Part shown: one piece after another, positions 45,946 to 56,748 of the stretch
How the letters are laid out: every line of letters begins with the position of its first letter
Numbering within the stretch: position 1 is the first letter of the stretch
NCBI GenBank assembly: GCA_020543525.1
Contig: JAHYIO010000005.1
Span: 620,001-684,000, forward strand
Direction of reading: 5' to 3'
Source of the DNA: Coriolopsis trogii
Lineage: Eukaryota > Basidiomycota > Agaricomycetes > Polyporales > Polyporaceae
DNA: 64,000 bases
The notes under the pieces: model-generated
The model's input: the letters and a program-made list of their open reading frames with translations, nothing else
What the model was told of the DNA's origin: nothing
The model's database searches: none
Position numbers and translations under genes: made by a program

Positions 45946-46354
45946 TTCTCGCCGTGGATGAGTCCCAATGGTACCAGAGCGCATCGTGCTTCACGAATCC
46001 CTATATAATTTTGTCACCCTATCGGTGCAACTTGATCACCGAAGAAATCGTACTCTCATTTGACCGTGGTGTGCTATAATGACGACGGACTCCTAATGAG
46101 AGACAGACTGTCGGCAATGCAATCCCTCGCGATGCATCTCGAAACCAACATCAATATCTCCATTCAGAGTACATCACTTAAAGCGTGTAAATAGAAGTCG
46201 ATAATGTCCGTCCGAATCATTCGTCACCAGGCGTACTAACGTCGACTCCAATACTGTGTGGAACCAAGGAAAATACTCGGCCGCAATCAACCCTCGGTGT
46301 CTTTGCGGCCAGGAGCTCAGCAACAGACCCAATGGTAGCAGCTCCCCCTCGCTC

Positions 46355-47310
46355 TTAGAACGTCTGGATCGGGGCCGACGAGCTGACCGTGGTCGTGCGC
46401 ACGGGGCTGCTGGAGACCACAGTAGTCGTCCGGACTGTCGAAGAGGAGACGGTGGTTGTCCTAATCGGCGAGGAGGAGGGAACGGTGGTCGTCCTAATCG
46501 GCGACGAGGAGACGAACACGCTGCTAGGGGCAGCCGACGACCGAATGCTTGAGAACGACACGGGCGCGGAGGAGACCGCGATGCTGCCAGTGGAAGTCGA
46601 GGCCGAAGGCCGGATGCTCGTCACCGTTACAGGCGCAGAGGAAAAGCCAGTGCCGGTAGCGACGGAGCTGGGGAAGGACGTGAAGCCGATGGAGCCGGTC
46701 CCGGTCGCGCAGCCGTGCTCCGTGACCGTAACTGTGACGGTGTAGACCGGGTATGAGCCGGTGACGATGGACGTCACTTGCCCAGGGAAGGACGAGATTG
46801 CGCTGCTGGCGGGGACTGGGGTAGACGAGATTGCGCTGCTGGCGGGGACTGGGGTAGACGAGATCGCACTGCTGACGGGGACTGGAGCAGATGAGATCGC
46901 ACTACTAGCGGGGATGGGGGTCGACGATAGGACGCTGCTAACCCCAACGGGCGCGGAGGAGATGACGCTGCTCACGGCGACAGGAGCAGACGAGAGCACG
47001 CTGCTCACAACGACGGGAGCCGACGACGGGGCGGCGGAGCTAACAGCCACAGGGGTAGAAGAAACGGCTGAGGCAATGTGGTTCTGGATAATAAGCAGAG
47101 GGTAAGCTCGTACCGAGCAGGGCGCAGAGATTTGGAGACAACTTACAAAGATGGGTCCCATCACAGGTTCGCGGGGGACAACATCGAAGGGCATAGCATT
47201 CACTGCAGGAGAGGTACAAATGTCAGAGGTAAGTGCACATAGTCAGGAGTCAGAAGATTACCTTGCATTGCCGCAATAACAGCAATAGGAGCGAGGCTAA
47301 AGGCGTGCAT
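46355..47310 (-). CDS. Secreted Ser-rich protein with 11-residue tandem repeats
   Basis: Exons 47310..47262, 47202..47147 and 47083..46355 give 277 aa. Signal peptide MHAFSLAPIAVIAAMQVNA. A run of 11-residue repeats of type STPVPASSAIS follows, then VYTVTVTVTEHGCATGTGSI, then SSPIRTTTV-type repeats to the end (SSSAPIQTF). No GPI-type tail is visible. The composition suggests an O-glycosylated extracellular or wall protein. It is distinct from the alpha and beta families although the general style is similar. Confidence 0.7.
46791..47060. repeat. 33-base tandem repeat inside the Ser-rich gene
   Basis: About eight units of 33 bases. The first two, starting at 46791, are identical (gacgagattgcgctgctggc then ggggactggggta); later units drift progressively. 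Unit length is a multiple of three, so copy-number change would keep the frame. The identical adjacent units point to recent duplication. Confidence 0.8.
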
Positions 47311-49556
47311 TGTCGGCAGTAATGACCCGGAAGAAAGAGGCGAAGAAATGAAGTGTAGAAGGGGGTGGGGATCCGGAGCATGACCTGCGGGGCTTATATA
47401 GTGGCTAGCTAAGCTGCACGTCGGCAACCCCTGACAAAGTGACGTAGAAGTATTTGCGATGTATTGTGAAGTGAGGAAGTATGATCACAGCGTACCCGTG
47501 TGCCAATTCTCACCCGGACAGTAAGCCCGCTGCTTATGATTGGTATACGGAGTCAGTTGCGGCATCACACGTGTGGTCGGGAGAAGTACTTTCGGGCCAC
47601 GCGCAAAATGTCTCCTAGTCCGCATGAGGTGTGCAGTGTGTTGCTGGCCGTTCGAAGGACAAGGGATGGAGTGGCATACAACCTGACGATCCTTTGTGAC
47701 GCCTGGCGCTTCCTTGGTACGACGCCGAGCATGACCCTGGGATACATTACGGATGGGGATAGATGCACTTCGAAGCTGCGGAGCCGGACACCATCTGGCA
47801 AAGCTATTCATCGCGCAGAACCACCGCTGCGGACGGTCAAACCTTGTATGGCGACTGAATGGATCTGAAGAAGAATGCACTGTTCGGCTGTCAATGCACA
47901 GTCTGCAGCGCGTCTCTACATTTCCTCCGTGGGCAAACGTTAGCCGTTGGAGTGATCGCGTCCGACACGCAGTACCCCGAAACCTACTTCGAGTCGGAGA
48001 TACGAGAGGGAAAAGACACGGTACGACGATCAGTGTAGATGAGCAGCGCAAGACAACCATCGATAACACGCACGTCTAGATGTCCCGTCTCAGCTAGAGT
48101 TGACCTTGTAGATGCCACCATGAGGACTCCGTGTGGACAATCGTTTGAAGTTCGTGCGGACGCCGACCTGCGATGATGTAACGAAGGGGTCTATCGAACA
48201 CCCTGAGGAGCGGGTGTGTTACTCCGTGTCACAAAAATGAGGCACTCACCATACGAGATTGCACAAAGCATGCAGTCGTCATGTTCTGCTGAGTTGAGAT
48301 CAGCTGGAGACCTTGAAACTGTAGTTTACTTATGAAGCATGGTCGATTCCTCGGACTCCGGACTGAAGCTTGGGTACATGGTTATGTTTGTATGAACGGC
48401 AGATTACGAGGTTGCAGGGTGTTGATCACCCGGTTGTGTCTGCAAGCAAAAAGAGCAGCAGTGACATGCATGTTGGGGAGAGATTGCTAGATTACATACG
48501 ACAACATATAAGGATCATTTTGCGCAGCAAGGGCACGGGGGCCAGTGCGTCCTACCTCGGCACCGCGGTCAGAATATATCTGACGTCAGCAGCTGCATGT
48601 GTAGGAAGGTACTAGCCGCAGCTAGATCACAACAGGGGAGATATTTGGCGGTACGACCTACTCGCAAACAAGGATCGTTCTCCGCTTAACGCATTATTCT
48701 GAGCGCTATCTGGGTTGGATATTGCGAAGTCTTGTCTTAGATATGCACGGCCCCTGGAGCCTCAGAGGCTAGAGCAAAGTGCCACGTGCAACATGAGTGC
48801 CTGCACGGTTGCGCCTGTATGATGTATACATATGTGAGTATGCTCCGATTGGTGTAAGACACCCCTGTAAGGAAATCTTGTACTAACACTCAAGTTTGGG
48901 CCTTCATAATCAAGTTGTCGTCACGTACGCCTTGGTATCTGAAACCATAAATCGGGGCGGCAAGGGGATTACGAGGGACCTATATCATTCATCACCACAC
49001 ACCAGAGGTTTTAACTTCGTCTGCTACTAGGTGTATACCTTGCGGAGACAAGTCACGAACGTTGCGGAAGGCGATACTCGATGTTGACGCGTCACCGCCC
49101 CCGGAAATGGCCGATTACAGACGCCCACACGAAGGACTTCAACTCGACTTGGTCTCGACTCTCTAACATCTCCATTCCCCCTGCAGGTGGGGCAGAGCTC
49201 TCATGGTTCTCAACGAGTACTTTATTCTCGGTATGAGAGCACAACCACGTAATGACGGGACTTGTATATCCGAGTGTACATGGAATGCGACCAAATGGGC
49301 CTCACGTTATCTTGGCGAGCAGTGACTGACCCACTTCGGCTCTGCCATACTCCGGAGAATTACCCTACGCCTTGTCCAATATTTACACTGACAAGGCTGA
49401 TGGAAGATGATCAAGGACTGCCAATCAGACAAGGAAATCAGACGTCGCAAGGGTATATCATTAAGATTGCACAAGAGTACAGTCGGTAGCAAATCGGCGA
49501 AGACGTGTCGTCGGTCGCCCGTGAGACGTCCCAGGCTCGAGGCTCGAGTCAACGCT
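47311..49556. other. Intergenic stretch, no supported gene
   Basis: Only random-looking frames, including a 194-codon minus frame at 48069-47485 without motifs. No repeats or RNA genes were recognised. Confidence 0.4.
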
Positions 49557-50280
49557 TTAAACAGCGGGGGCACTTGATGTGGAAGGAGCGACGGTCGACG
49601 TCACAATAGCCGTGCGGACGGAGGTGCTCGTAGCGGTCGCAGTCGCTGTCGACGTCTTCGTGGTAGTGGACGTGGTGGTAACAGTCCGGAGCGCAGGCGT
49701 GGCAGTGACAGTGCTCGTGGTGAAAGCCGTGCTCATCGTGTTCGCAGTCGAAGTGCGGGTGAGGGTAGTTGTGCTCGTCGTGGTGGCCGTGAACGTCGAG
49801 GTCGTCGTTGCGGTCACAGTGGTCGTTGGCATAGCGGCAGTGCTGCTCAAAGAGGAGCCCGTACTGGTAGAACTAGAGACGGGACTGCTGGATATTGATG
49901 CCGCGGCGCTCGACTTTGCAGCTTCGCGACGGGCAACCTCCTGGAAGTAGTTCCCGCTTACTGAACGCTTGCGCTGCGCGGTGGGTGTTGCGACGACGAA
50001 GTGTGTCTTGGTGACAATGCGGGTGGGTGCAAAGGTTTTCACGACGGTGGTAGGTGAGCAGGTGGCCAATGAAGGGGTCGAGACAGCGGGGACGCTGACT
50101 CCGCCGGCTGGGTTTGAGGCGTAGCCACTAAAGCCAGGACCGGAGTAGCCTATGGGACAGCATATAATGAGTTACAGGAAACATGTTAGAATATCATCAC
50201 AACATACTTTGAGCTTGTGCGCCAGCGCCTGAAGCAACGAGAAGACTCGCAATGGTAGAGATTTTGAGAAAGTGCATCAT
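49557..50280 (-). CDS. beta2: secreted protein with dibasic-flanked conserved peptide
   Basis: Exons 50280..50208 and 50149..49557 (phase 1) give 221 aa. Signal peptide MMHFLKISTIASLLVASGAG. The block KR-SVSGNYFQEVA-RR lies at 49970-49926. The Thr-rich C-terminal half (TVTATTTSTFTATTTSTTT) parallels beta1. The exon structure, the intron inside an AQ(A)Q-S junction and the dibasic block are all shared with beta1, showing common ancestry despite divergence elsewhere. Divergently transcribed from alpha2. Confidence 0.72.
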
Positions 50281-51034
50281 GTTGTGGGAAGGATGAATGC
50301 GAGGTGGTCAAGATAGATCGACTGGTGAAGAGTAGGTGGAATGTTGAAAATTGAAGCAAAATACAGGGCTCTTATATATGTGCAGCCATTCACAGATCAG
50401 ACATCCGAGTGTGCGCGACTTATCCGAACAGCTGAGAGGCTAGAGCCGGGTGACGTGGCGACATATTGCACCCCTGGAGTCGCTCACGCCTTCAAGCAAT
50501 ATTGAGTCGCTGTGTAAACATGAGTTCTGGTAAGCATCTCCGTGAGACAGAGTGACACGGCGAGTAGCGGGGCTGCGGTCCGCAACGCGACGGACGTAGC
50601 GAAAGTGGTGGAGATTGAGATAGCCGCTCGTCGCGTTCAGTATCAGTTACTAAATCAGGACACCCGGTACACGGCCCGAGCTTCCGTCAATTCTCCTCCG
50701 AGCGCCTTCCTCCTCCTATCCGCACACCCTCTACGTCGGAACGACTTCTGGATTATCTGATACTCTGTCGGAGCTGCTTTGAATAATTAAATACGCTTCT
50801 GGGTACACCACTTATGGTGGTCTTCCTCAATGCCGACAAACAATTCCCGACATGCGGTGTAGAAATCGGTGAAGGTGCGAATGTCACCAAGTCTCGCACC
50901 TACTGGGAGCCAGAAACGTATATAAGATCCCCGTCATGAGCCTAATCCCTCCACCACCAAACAGCATCTCTTCTATATCACTCGCATACTCATTTGCTTG
51001 CGCTATCCGCCTTTCACAATCACAACTCACCGCA
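50281..51034. promoter_or_regulatory. Shared upstream region of divergent beta2/alpha2 genes
   Basis: 754 bases between the two start codons, against 747 in the left pair. The box CCAGAAACGTATATAAGATC lies at about 50910-50929 in front of alpha2, matching the one in front of alpha1. A TATATAAG-like box (reverse strand near 50378) lies in front of beta2. Confidence 0.55.
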
Positions 51035-51968
51035 ATGGTCGCTATGAAGTTTGCTACTCTTGTCGCAGCAGCTATCACGTTGGCCGCTGGAGCCAATGGT
51101 GAGTCGAGTTCGAACCACTTTGAAGATATGAAGAGAATACTTACAGCTCTATAATGCAGCCGCTCCTCAGCTCGATAGGCCCTCGTGCCAGGTCACGAGC
51201 ACCCAAACTGTCACTCGCCCAGGCGTGTTGTCGTTCACCACCGTCACCTCTACCATCACGGCCCCCACAGCAGCCACCACAATGAGGCCTCGTGGTGATA
51301 TCGGCAACGACTCTTACGAAGACGGCGATGATGACGCCGCAGACGAGGACTCCCCCTCGGACTCGGACGACAGCAGCGACGACGAGAACGACGACGACAA
51401 TGGCGACGACAGCGACCCGTCGACTGACAGCCCGGTGGATTCCATCACTAGCACCGATCCTTTATCGTTCACCACCATTACCTCTACTATTGCGGCCCCG
51501 ACCGGGCTCCCCACTGGCATGACTCCTCGTGATGCTGACGACGCCGATTCCTCCCCGGACGCGGACGACGGCAACAACAAGGACCCGTCTACGGACAGCC
51601 CCGCCGACTCGGACTCCAGCAGTGATGCTGAGCCCTCGAGTGTGTCTAGCCCAACGTCAACCACGTCCTCCGGCGCGTCTTCTGCTTCGAGCAGCGCCTC
51701 AAGTCTCAGCACCATGACTGTAACATCCACCTCAACGGTTCCTGTCACTGCGACGGTCACCTCTATCGCATCGGTCACCAAGACTATCACATCCACGAGC
51801 ACCGGAGTCACGACGAGCACCGTCCGTGTTACCTCCACCCCGACCTCGACTGTCACTCGTACAAACACCGCGACCGCAAACACCGTCACCACCACAACGA
51901 GCACTCGCGTCGTTCCCTCCACAACGACGACTACTGTCACCGTCACCGGCACCTCTCGCCGCGGCTGA
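51035..51968 (+). CDS. alpha2: secreted acidic Thr/Ser-rich protein
   Basis: Exons 51035..51098 and 51160..51968 (phase 1) give 290 aa. Signal peptide MVAMKFATLVAAAITLAAGA. It contains two copies of a module with a SFTT(V/I)TSTI segment followed by an acidic Asp/Ser run, then Thr/Val repeats (VTSIASVTKT, STVRVTSTP, TRTNTATANT) ending GTSRRG. It is longer than alpha1 mainly because the acidic module is duplicated. Probably an O-glycosylated extracellular protein; function unknown. Confidence 0.75.
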
Positions 51969-52014
51969 ACACACAGGATCGTGTAGACATTGTGATCGTT
52001 GTGGATGTACCATA

Positions 52015-53397
52015 TTACGTTCGTCTTCTGTACACTGGCTTGTACAACAATACCCCTTCCAGACTATATTTGGGCCCTCTAGAGCTCTTCCGCATCCGCC
52101 GCACCCCTGGGCCACTCATACAATTCCAGATCAGATATTTGACAAGGTAAGACTTGCACGAAAATCCGCCACACGAGGACTCGCCGGCCCTAAGCGCTTC
52201 TCGTAGGAGATACAGGTCGGAGGATGAGTCACCTGGCTTCGCGTTGATCTCTTTGAGAGCAGTACGGTCGCCCCCAGTTTCGCAAGTCTCTTCCCCACGC
52301 GACGTGTACTCGCTCCGCTCCTTGATCGTCAGCACGCGTGTGATGATCGCGAGCTGTGGGAACAGCCGACCCTTCATTTATGAGGTGTCAGCGTATGTAG
52401 CGCGGCAGCTAAGAGATGAGGGTGAGAGACGACTCACGGTAAGCATGAGGTAGAAGAAGAGGTAGGAAGTCGACACAGCGTCGCTGCTGCCGAGGGTGAT
52501 GACGTACGCGAGGCCGGCTGAGGTGTGCAACGCCATGGGAAGTGTCGCAACCCATGTGGAGTTTAGGTATAACCAGGGTACCTTGCGACCGACGGCCATT
52601 TCTACGTGGTTTGCAGCCCAGCGTGTGCAGGTGACCGTGGTGACGAGCACAGGGAGGGCGAAGGTCAATGCGATGAGGATGCGGGGGTGTGCCAGCGCAA
52701 TTTGCGACAGCTCCTTGTCGATGGAGGACGGAACGGCTTTGGCGACTCTGGAGTTTCGGTAGTATACAATGGTCATGACTAGCGTTTCACAGAGCCGATG
52801 GGGTCAACAGTCGAGCATGGAGTACATGGAAAGCGAAAGTCATGCAACCTCCAGGTACAGAATGAAGGGGATGACAAATACCCGCCTGGCGCGCACGAAT
52901 GCATATGCACAATGGATCTACAACATGCACAACGTGTAAGTCGACTAGGTGCACCTTTCGGAAGACATGCGGGAGGACATCTTACCAAGAGGGCATCGCT
53001 GGTCAGGCTGAGGATGAGACTGAAGGCCGTTGCCGAAATCTTGTACCAGAAGGCCGCGTCGTAATTGAGTGGTTGTCCAGATGGGCGAGAGTACGCTGCA
53101 TGCACAGTCCATATATCCTCATCGGAACAGAATTGGAACACAAGCATGCCGGTGACCATGCAGAGGAGGCCAGCGCCGAAGAACAGGAGGCGTCGTTCAC
53201 CGTACTTGTCATGGCGACTGCTGGTCAAGACCGCCCATGCAATCCACAGATATATCCCCATTTCGAAGGCTATCAAAGATGATTGAACTCACTTTGGTAG
53301 CCCGAGTCAGACAAAAGAATGACGCACCATACAGGTTGGCGATCCCGTACGTCCCAACGAGCACCAAATTGTGGTAATCGGCAGTTGGACCAGACAT
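52015..53397 (-). CDS. Multi-pass membrane protein (Agaricomycete family)
   Basis: Exon 1 53397..53328 (MSGPTADYHNLVLVGTYGIA), exon 2 53269..52986 (MGIYLWIAWAVLTSS, LLFFGAGLLCMVTGMLVFQF, YKISATAFSLILSLTSDALL), a short exon starting at 52917 (IHCAYAFVRARRVFVIPSF, with 3' edge unresolved), an exon from about 52778 (MTIVYYRNSRVAKAV, RILIALTFALPVLVTTVT, SYLFFYLMLT), and a last exon with RLFPQLAIITRVLTIKERSE and a hydrophilic tail. The ALL-x-R helix followed by a basic turn resembles the YRLWIVW region of the gene at the window start, so both probably belong to one broad superfamily of six- to seven-helix proteins. Function unknown. Confidence 0.65.
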
Positions 53398-54005
53398 ACT
53401 CTAATCACCATCGAGCGGGATGGAGGCTCGTAGGTCAGAGCGAGTGGGCGGGCTTGTCGACGTGAGAATTCCAAGAGACTGACGTCGCTCTCCTGCTGTG
53501 GAGTAGTCTCACGATTCGGACAAACTCTAAAGCACTGCTTCCTCACAGTTCTCGTGCGAGAAGGTCGAGCACCATCATGTGTAGTCTGATATTTACCTCT
53601 TCCGAGTCACTGACTTTGGAAATTGGAACATAGTAAGTCAGTACTGATATTCTACAGTGCGCTAGCGCTGGTTCTCTGTCATCCGAGCAGATAAAGGTGC
53701 GATGAAGAGATCGAGAACTGACCTAGTCGACTCATTGTGCTCAGCGTATGTAGGATCCGGAGAGTAGTCAATTGAGGAAGAACATAAACTACTTACGGCA
53801 AGGTTTTGGGACGGGGGATGGGAAATGCTGACATAAGCTATTGTTGATCATCAGATCGTGCAGCATACCGACCGTCCTTGGTGCATCCTGACCGAATGTT
53901 CGTACTTCAGTATCAGCATGTATACTACACATGTACCGCACCGCTTATTCTCATCATGATTGAAGTCAAGACACTGGGAGACATGTTTCACAAATACCCA
54001 CACTA

Positions 54006-55517
54006 CTAACTAGTATGCTTCACCTTACTGACCCCATCCACCTTTTCAATGTTGGTGCGGTCGCCCGCAGGGCCAACGTCCACGAAGAGAGAGACGTACA
54101 AGTACAAGTACTGCGTGGTCGCCTCGTTCCCGTATGCGGTATACTCGGCGCCGATGACGTTGAGCGGTTTGTCCTTGGTGACCCAGTAGACGTCGATGCT
54201 CTCCCACCCGTCATTGTCATCCTCATCATAGTAGCTGGACCTCTTATTTGCGACTCGGGGCGAGCCGTCAAACTCCTTGCTGACAACGAGAACTCCGCCA
54301 TGCCCAGAACAAAGCTCGTACTTCTCACTGGTATCGCAGTACCCGATGCTTGCAACGTGGTCCAGCATCACGAGGTCCCCACCCCGATATCTCTCTTCGT
54401 ATATCAGGCGAAGGCACGGTTTGAGCCCGAGTGCCGTGCACGCTTCAAACAGTGCGGCGTCGCTGCCCTTCAACCACTCTGCCAGGCTGTCCAACGGGTT
54501 CGGCATGTCATCCTCCCATCGGCTGGGGAACGGGTACGCGTGACGTAAAGTGAACCCGAGGGTGCCTCCTTGAGGCAGGATCGTCCGCTCTGCCAGAAAG
54601 GTGGACAGCGCATGCTCCATCGCGGGCTCATTTGCGTGCTTCGGGAAGAGCATAGCGAGACCCTTTGGCAATGCGACCGGCGGGGGGGAGGACCAGTAGA
54701 GGTTGTAGGTGAGCGTCACGCGGTGGCCGCTCTTCACGGGGAGCACCTCGTGCTCGACGTCGCTGAAGAACGCGATGTAGGCGACGGTGTTCTTCACGCC
54801 TGAGAGGATTTGGGCGGCGTCGAAAGTCCACTCTTTGCCCTCGTGACGGAGCACGAGCTCGCCACCCTCGTGGCGGGTAGGGAAGACGATCACGAGTGAA
54901 CCAAACATGTCGGTTCCGCGCGGGGTGTCCTTGTGCGCCTTGAAGAATGCACCTTTGCCTTCATGCAAGTGGGAGGCGCAGAAGTAAGCATATGTATCCG
55001 GCACTGTCCTGCACGAAAGACTGACCATAGACGTTGAGTTTGTACAGCTCCGCCTTGATGTCGCGTTTCTCCTTCTGCCCCGTAAGCAATCCCACGCGCA
55101 CGATGTCGATCATGCGCTCCGCCTCGACGTTGAGCGGGAGGACGAAGTTGTTGGTGTCCATCTTCCCTGCCTTGCGGTAAGACTCGTCGAGCACCGTCTC
55201 CTGGGCCCGACCAAACGATGCCGCCTCGCATGCCTTCTCAAGCTCGTCCAACGCTTCGACATCTGCTGCAGAAGAGCCGGACAAATCCACATGCCTAGGT
55301 GCCGGTGTGCGGCAAATGCCAATGAGCCACCACTTTTGGACGACGAACAAGTCCACACGCACCTCGCGTTCGTGCCTTTGCCATAGTAGAGCGCGAAACA
55401 TTCCGGGGTCAGCTCGAGAGACCCACTGCAGAACGGCAGCTGCTCTGTTAGCTCGGCCCTGAGTTCCTCGAGAAGGGGGAACTGGGCGGGTGCTGGGTTG
55501 TTCTCCGCGTCGGACAT
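54006..55517 (-). CDS. 2-oxoglutarate/Fe(II)-dependent oxygenase-like protein
   Basis: Exons 55517..55363, 55294..55026 and 54958..54006, phases consistent, give 458 aa. The core spans the second intron: LYKLNVYGKGAFFKAHKDTP contains the iron-binding His-x-Asp; about 60 residues on, FFSDVEHEVLPVKSGHRVTL supplies the distal His and the Arg expected to bind 2-oxoglutarate. GGELVLRHEGKEWTFD fits the intervening strands of the jelly-roll. This matches the fungal prolyl-hydroxylase-like Fe2OG domain. The C-terminal 200 residues have no recognised domain. Probably an intracellular oxygenase; substrate unknown. Upstream frames such as MVSLSCRTVPD are intron sequence. Confidence 0.78.
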
Positions 55518-56748
55518 TGTCCTCGTCGTCGATGATGATGATGATGATGATGGTGGATATGATGGGATGCCTTATTGTGCCACACTGCCAGCTTTTATAC
55601 ACTCTCAGGGCGTAAGGTCCGTCCTGTGACACTCAGATCTCGTCTTCCTACGGACACAACATGGGGCTGCATGTTGACGGAGATCGAGCATCGGCCGCCT
55701 CGAATTCGTAGGGCGTAACCGGCCCCGCACAAGTGAGAGGAGTCAGTGAGCCTATTCCGGTAGCAGTTGCTGTATCGAGCCAACTAGCAAGACACTTACG
55801 CGGACTTTACCTCATCAAGCCTAGTGCATGGGCTGATCGCGCGATGTGCGTACGAGTCACTTCTTTGTCGAGGCTCAGGTGCTTCTCGCTTTGATGCGCC
55901 TAAGCAGCACCATGGAGTCGAAGCACGGCATGACTCAAAAGATTTAGTGAGTGGCCTGGGCCATATCGCAACTCCTGAGAGTACCAGTCTAAAATGAGTT
56001 CCAGATCACACTCGATCATGAACAGGTGTACGATCTCGTAGTCTTCTCGTGCGCCTCGCCCACCATCCTGACATATGTCAATGTGTCTGAGTCAATATAT
56101 TACCACCAAGATGTCACTAACGCAAGGGGGCACTCACTGAAAACACAACGCTCTGTGACGATCCCGGTCTGCCGGCTTGAGATCGAGTCATGAAAAGCGC
56201 GCGCTTCGCCGCGCCCGGATTCGGAACAAGGGCTGGCTCGAGTCAGCTCACTCGCCTCCTAGAGACATGAGTATGTCGACCAAGAACAGCCAGGAGAGGC
56301 AAGGGCCGAAACTCACTCTAACATAATAATGGAACTATACTCGTACAAACAGAGAATACAACGAGGACGAGGACTTTCGGCAATGAACTCTCTTCCGACG
56401 GAGACAGATGGACAGACGGACGAACAGACGGATGGACGGATGGATAGGCGGATGGATGGATGGACGGATGATTGAAATGTTACGCTACAGTGTGCGGCCC
56501 GCGAGAGGGCCGGGGACGATTATTCGGATCGGAGGCAAGGAGAACACAGCGGAGAGGTGGATGGTGTAGTGGAACACAGACAAGAGACCCGATCATGAGA
56601 ATACCAAGAACACCACACGGCATATACAGTGATGGGGAGGAGAGACGGGGGGGAAGGGATTGGAACAATCCCTCCGAAGGCGCAGAACGCATCCAAGTCG
56701 GCGAGCGAAAGAGCCAAAGCACGAGGATTCGGGAGAGGAGTCACCGCC
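55518..56748. other. Intergenic with microsatellite and minisatellite
   Basis: A (gat)n run lies at 55531-55553 just upstream of the oxygenase start. At about 56396-56468 there is a degenerate array of GGAT/GGAC-type units (gatggacggatggata and relatives) near the 3' end of the transcription-factor gene. No gene is supported in between. Confidence 0.6.

Noticed and set aside
46761..47105. Plus-strand 114-codon frame with repeats DEIALLAGTGV
   Set aside because: Antisense reading of the 33-base repeat inside the Ser-rich secreted gene; no signal peptide or splice context.
47485..48069. Minus-strand 194-codon frame
   Set aside because: No motif, no signal peptide, no neighbouring exon in phase; composition like translated non-coding DNA.
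55205..55632. Minus-strand 223-codon frame upstream of the oxygenase (MSQDGPYALRVYKSW)
   Set aside because: It merges promoter, intron 1 and exon 2. The in-phase spliced model with ATG at 55517 explains the same exon 2 and links it to the iron-binding exon.
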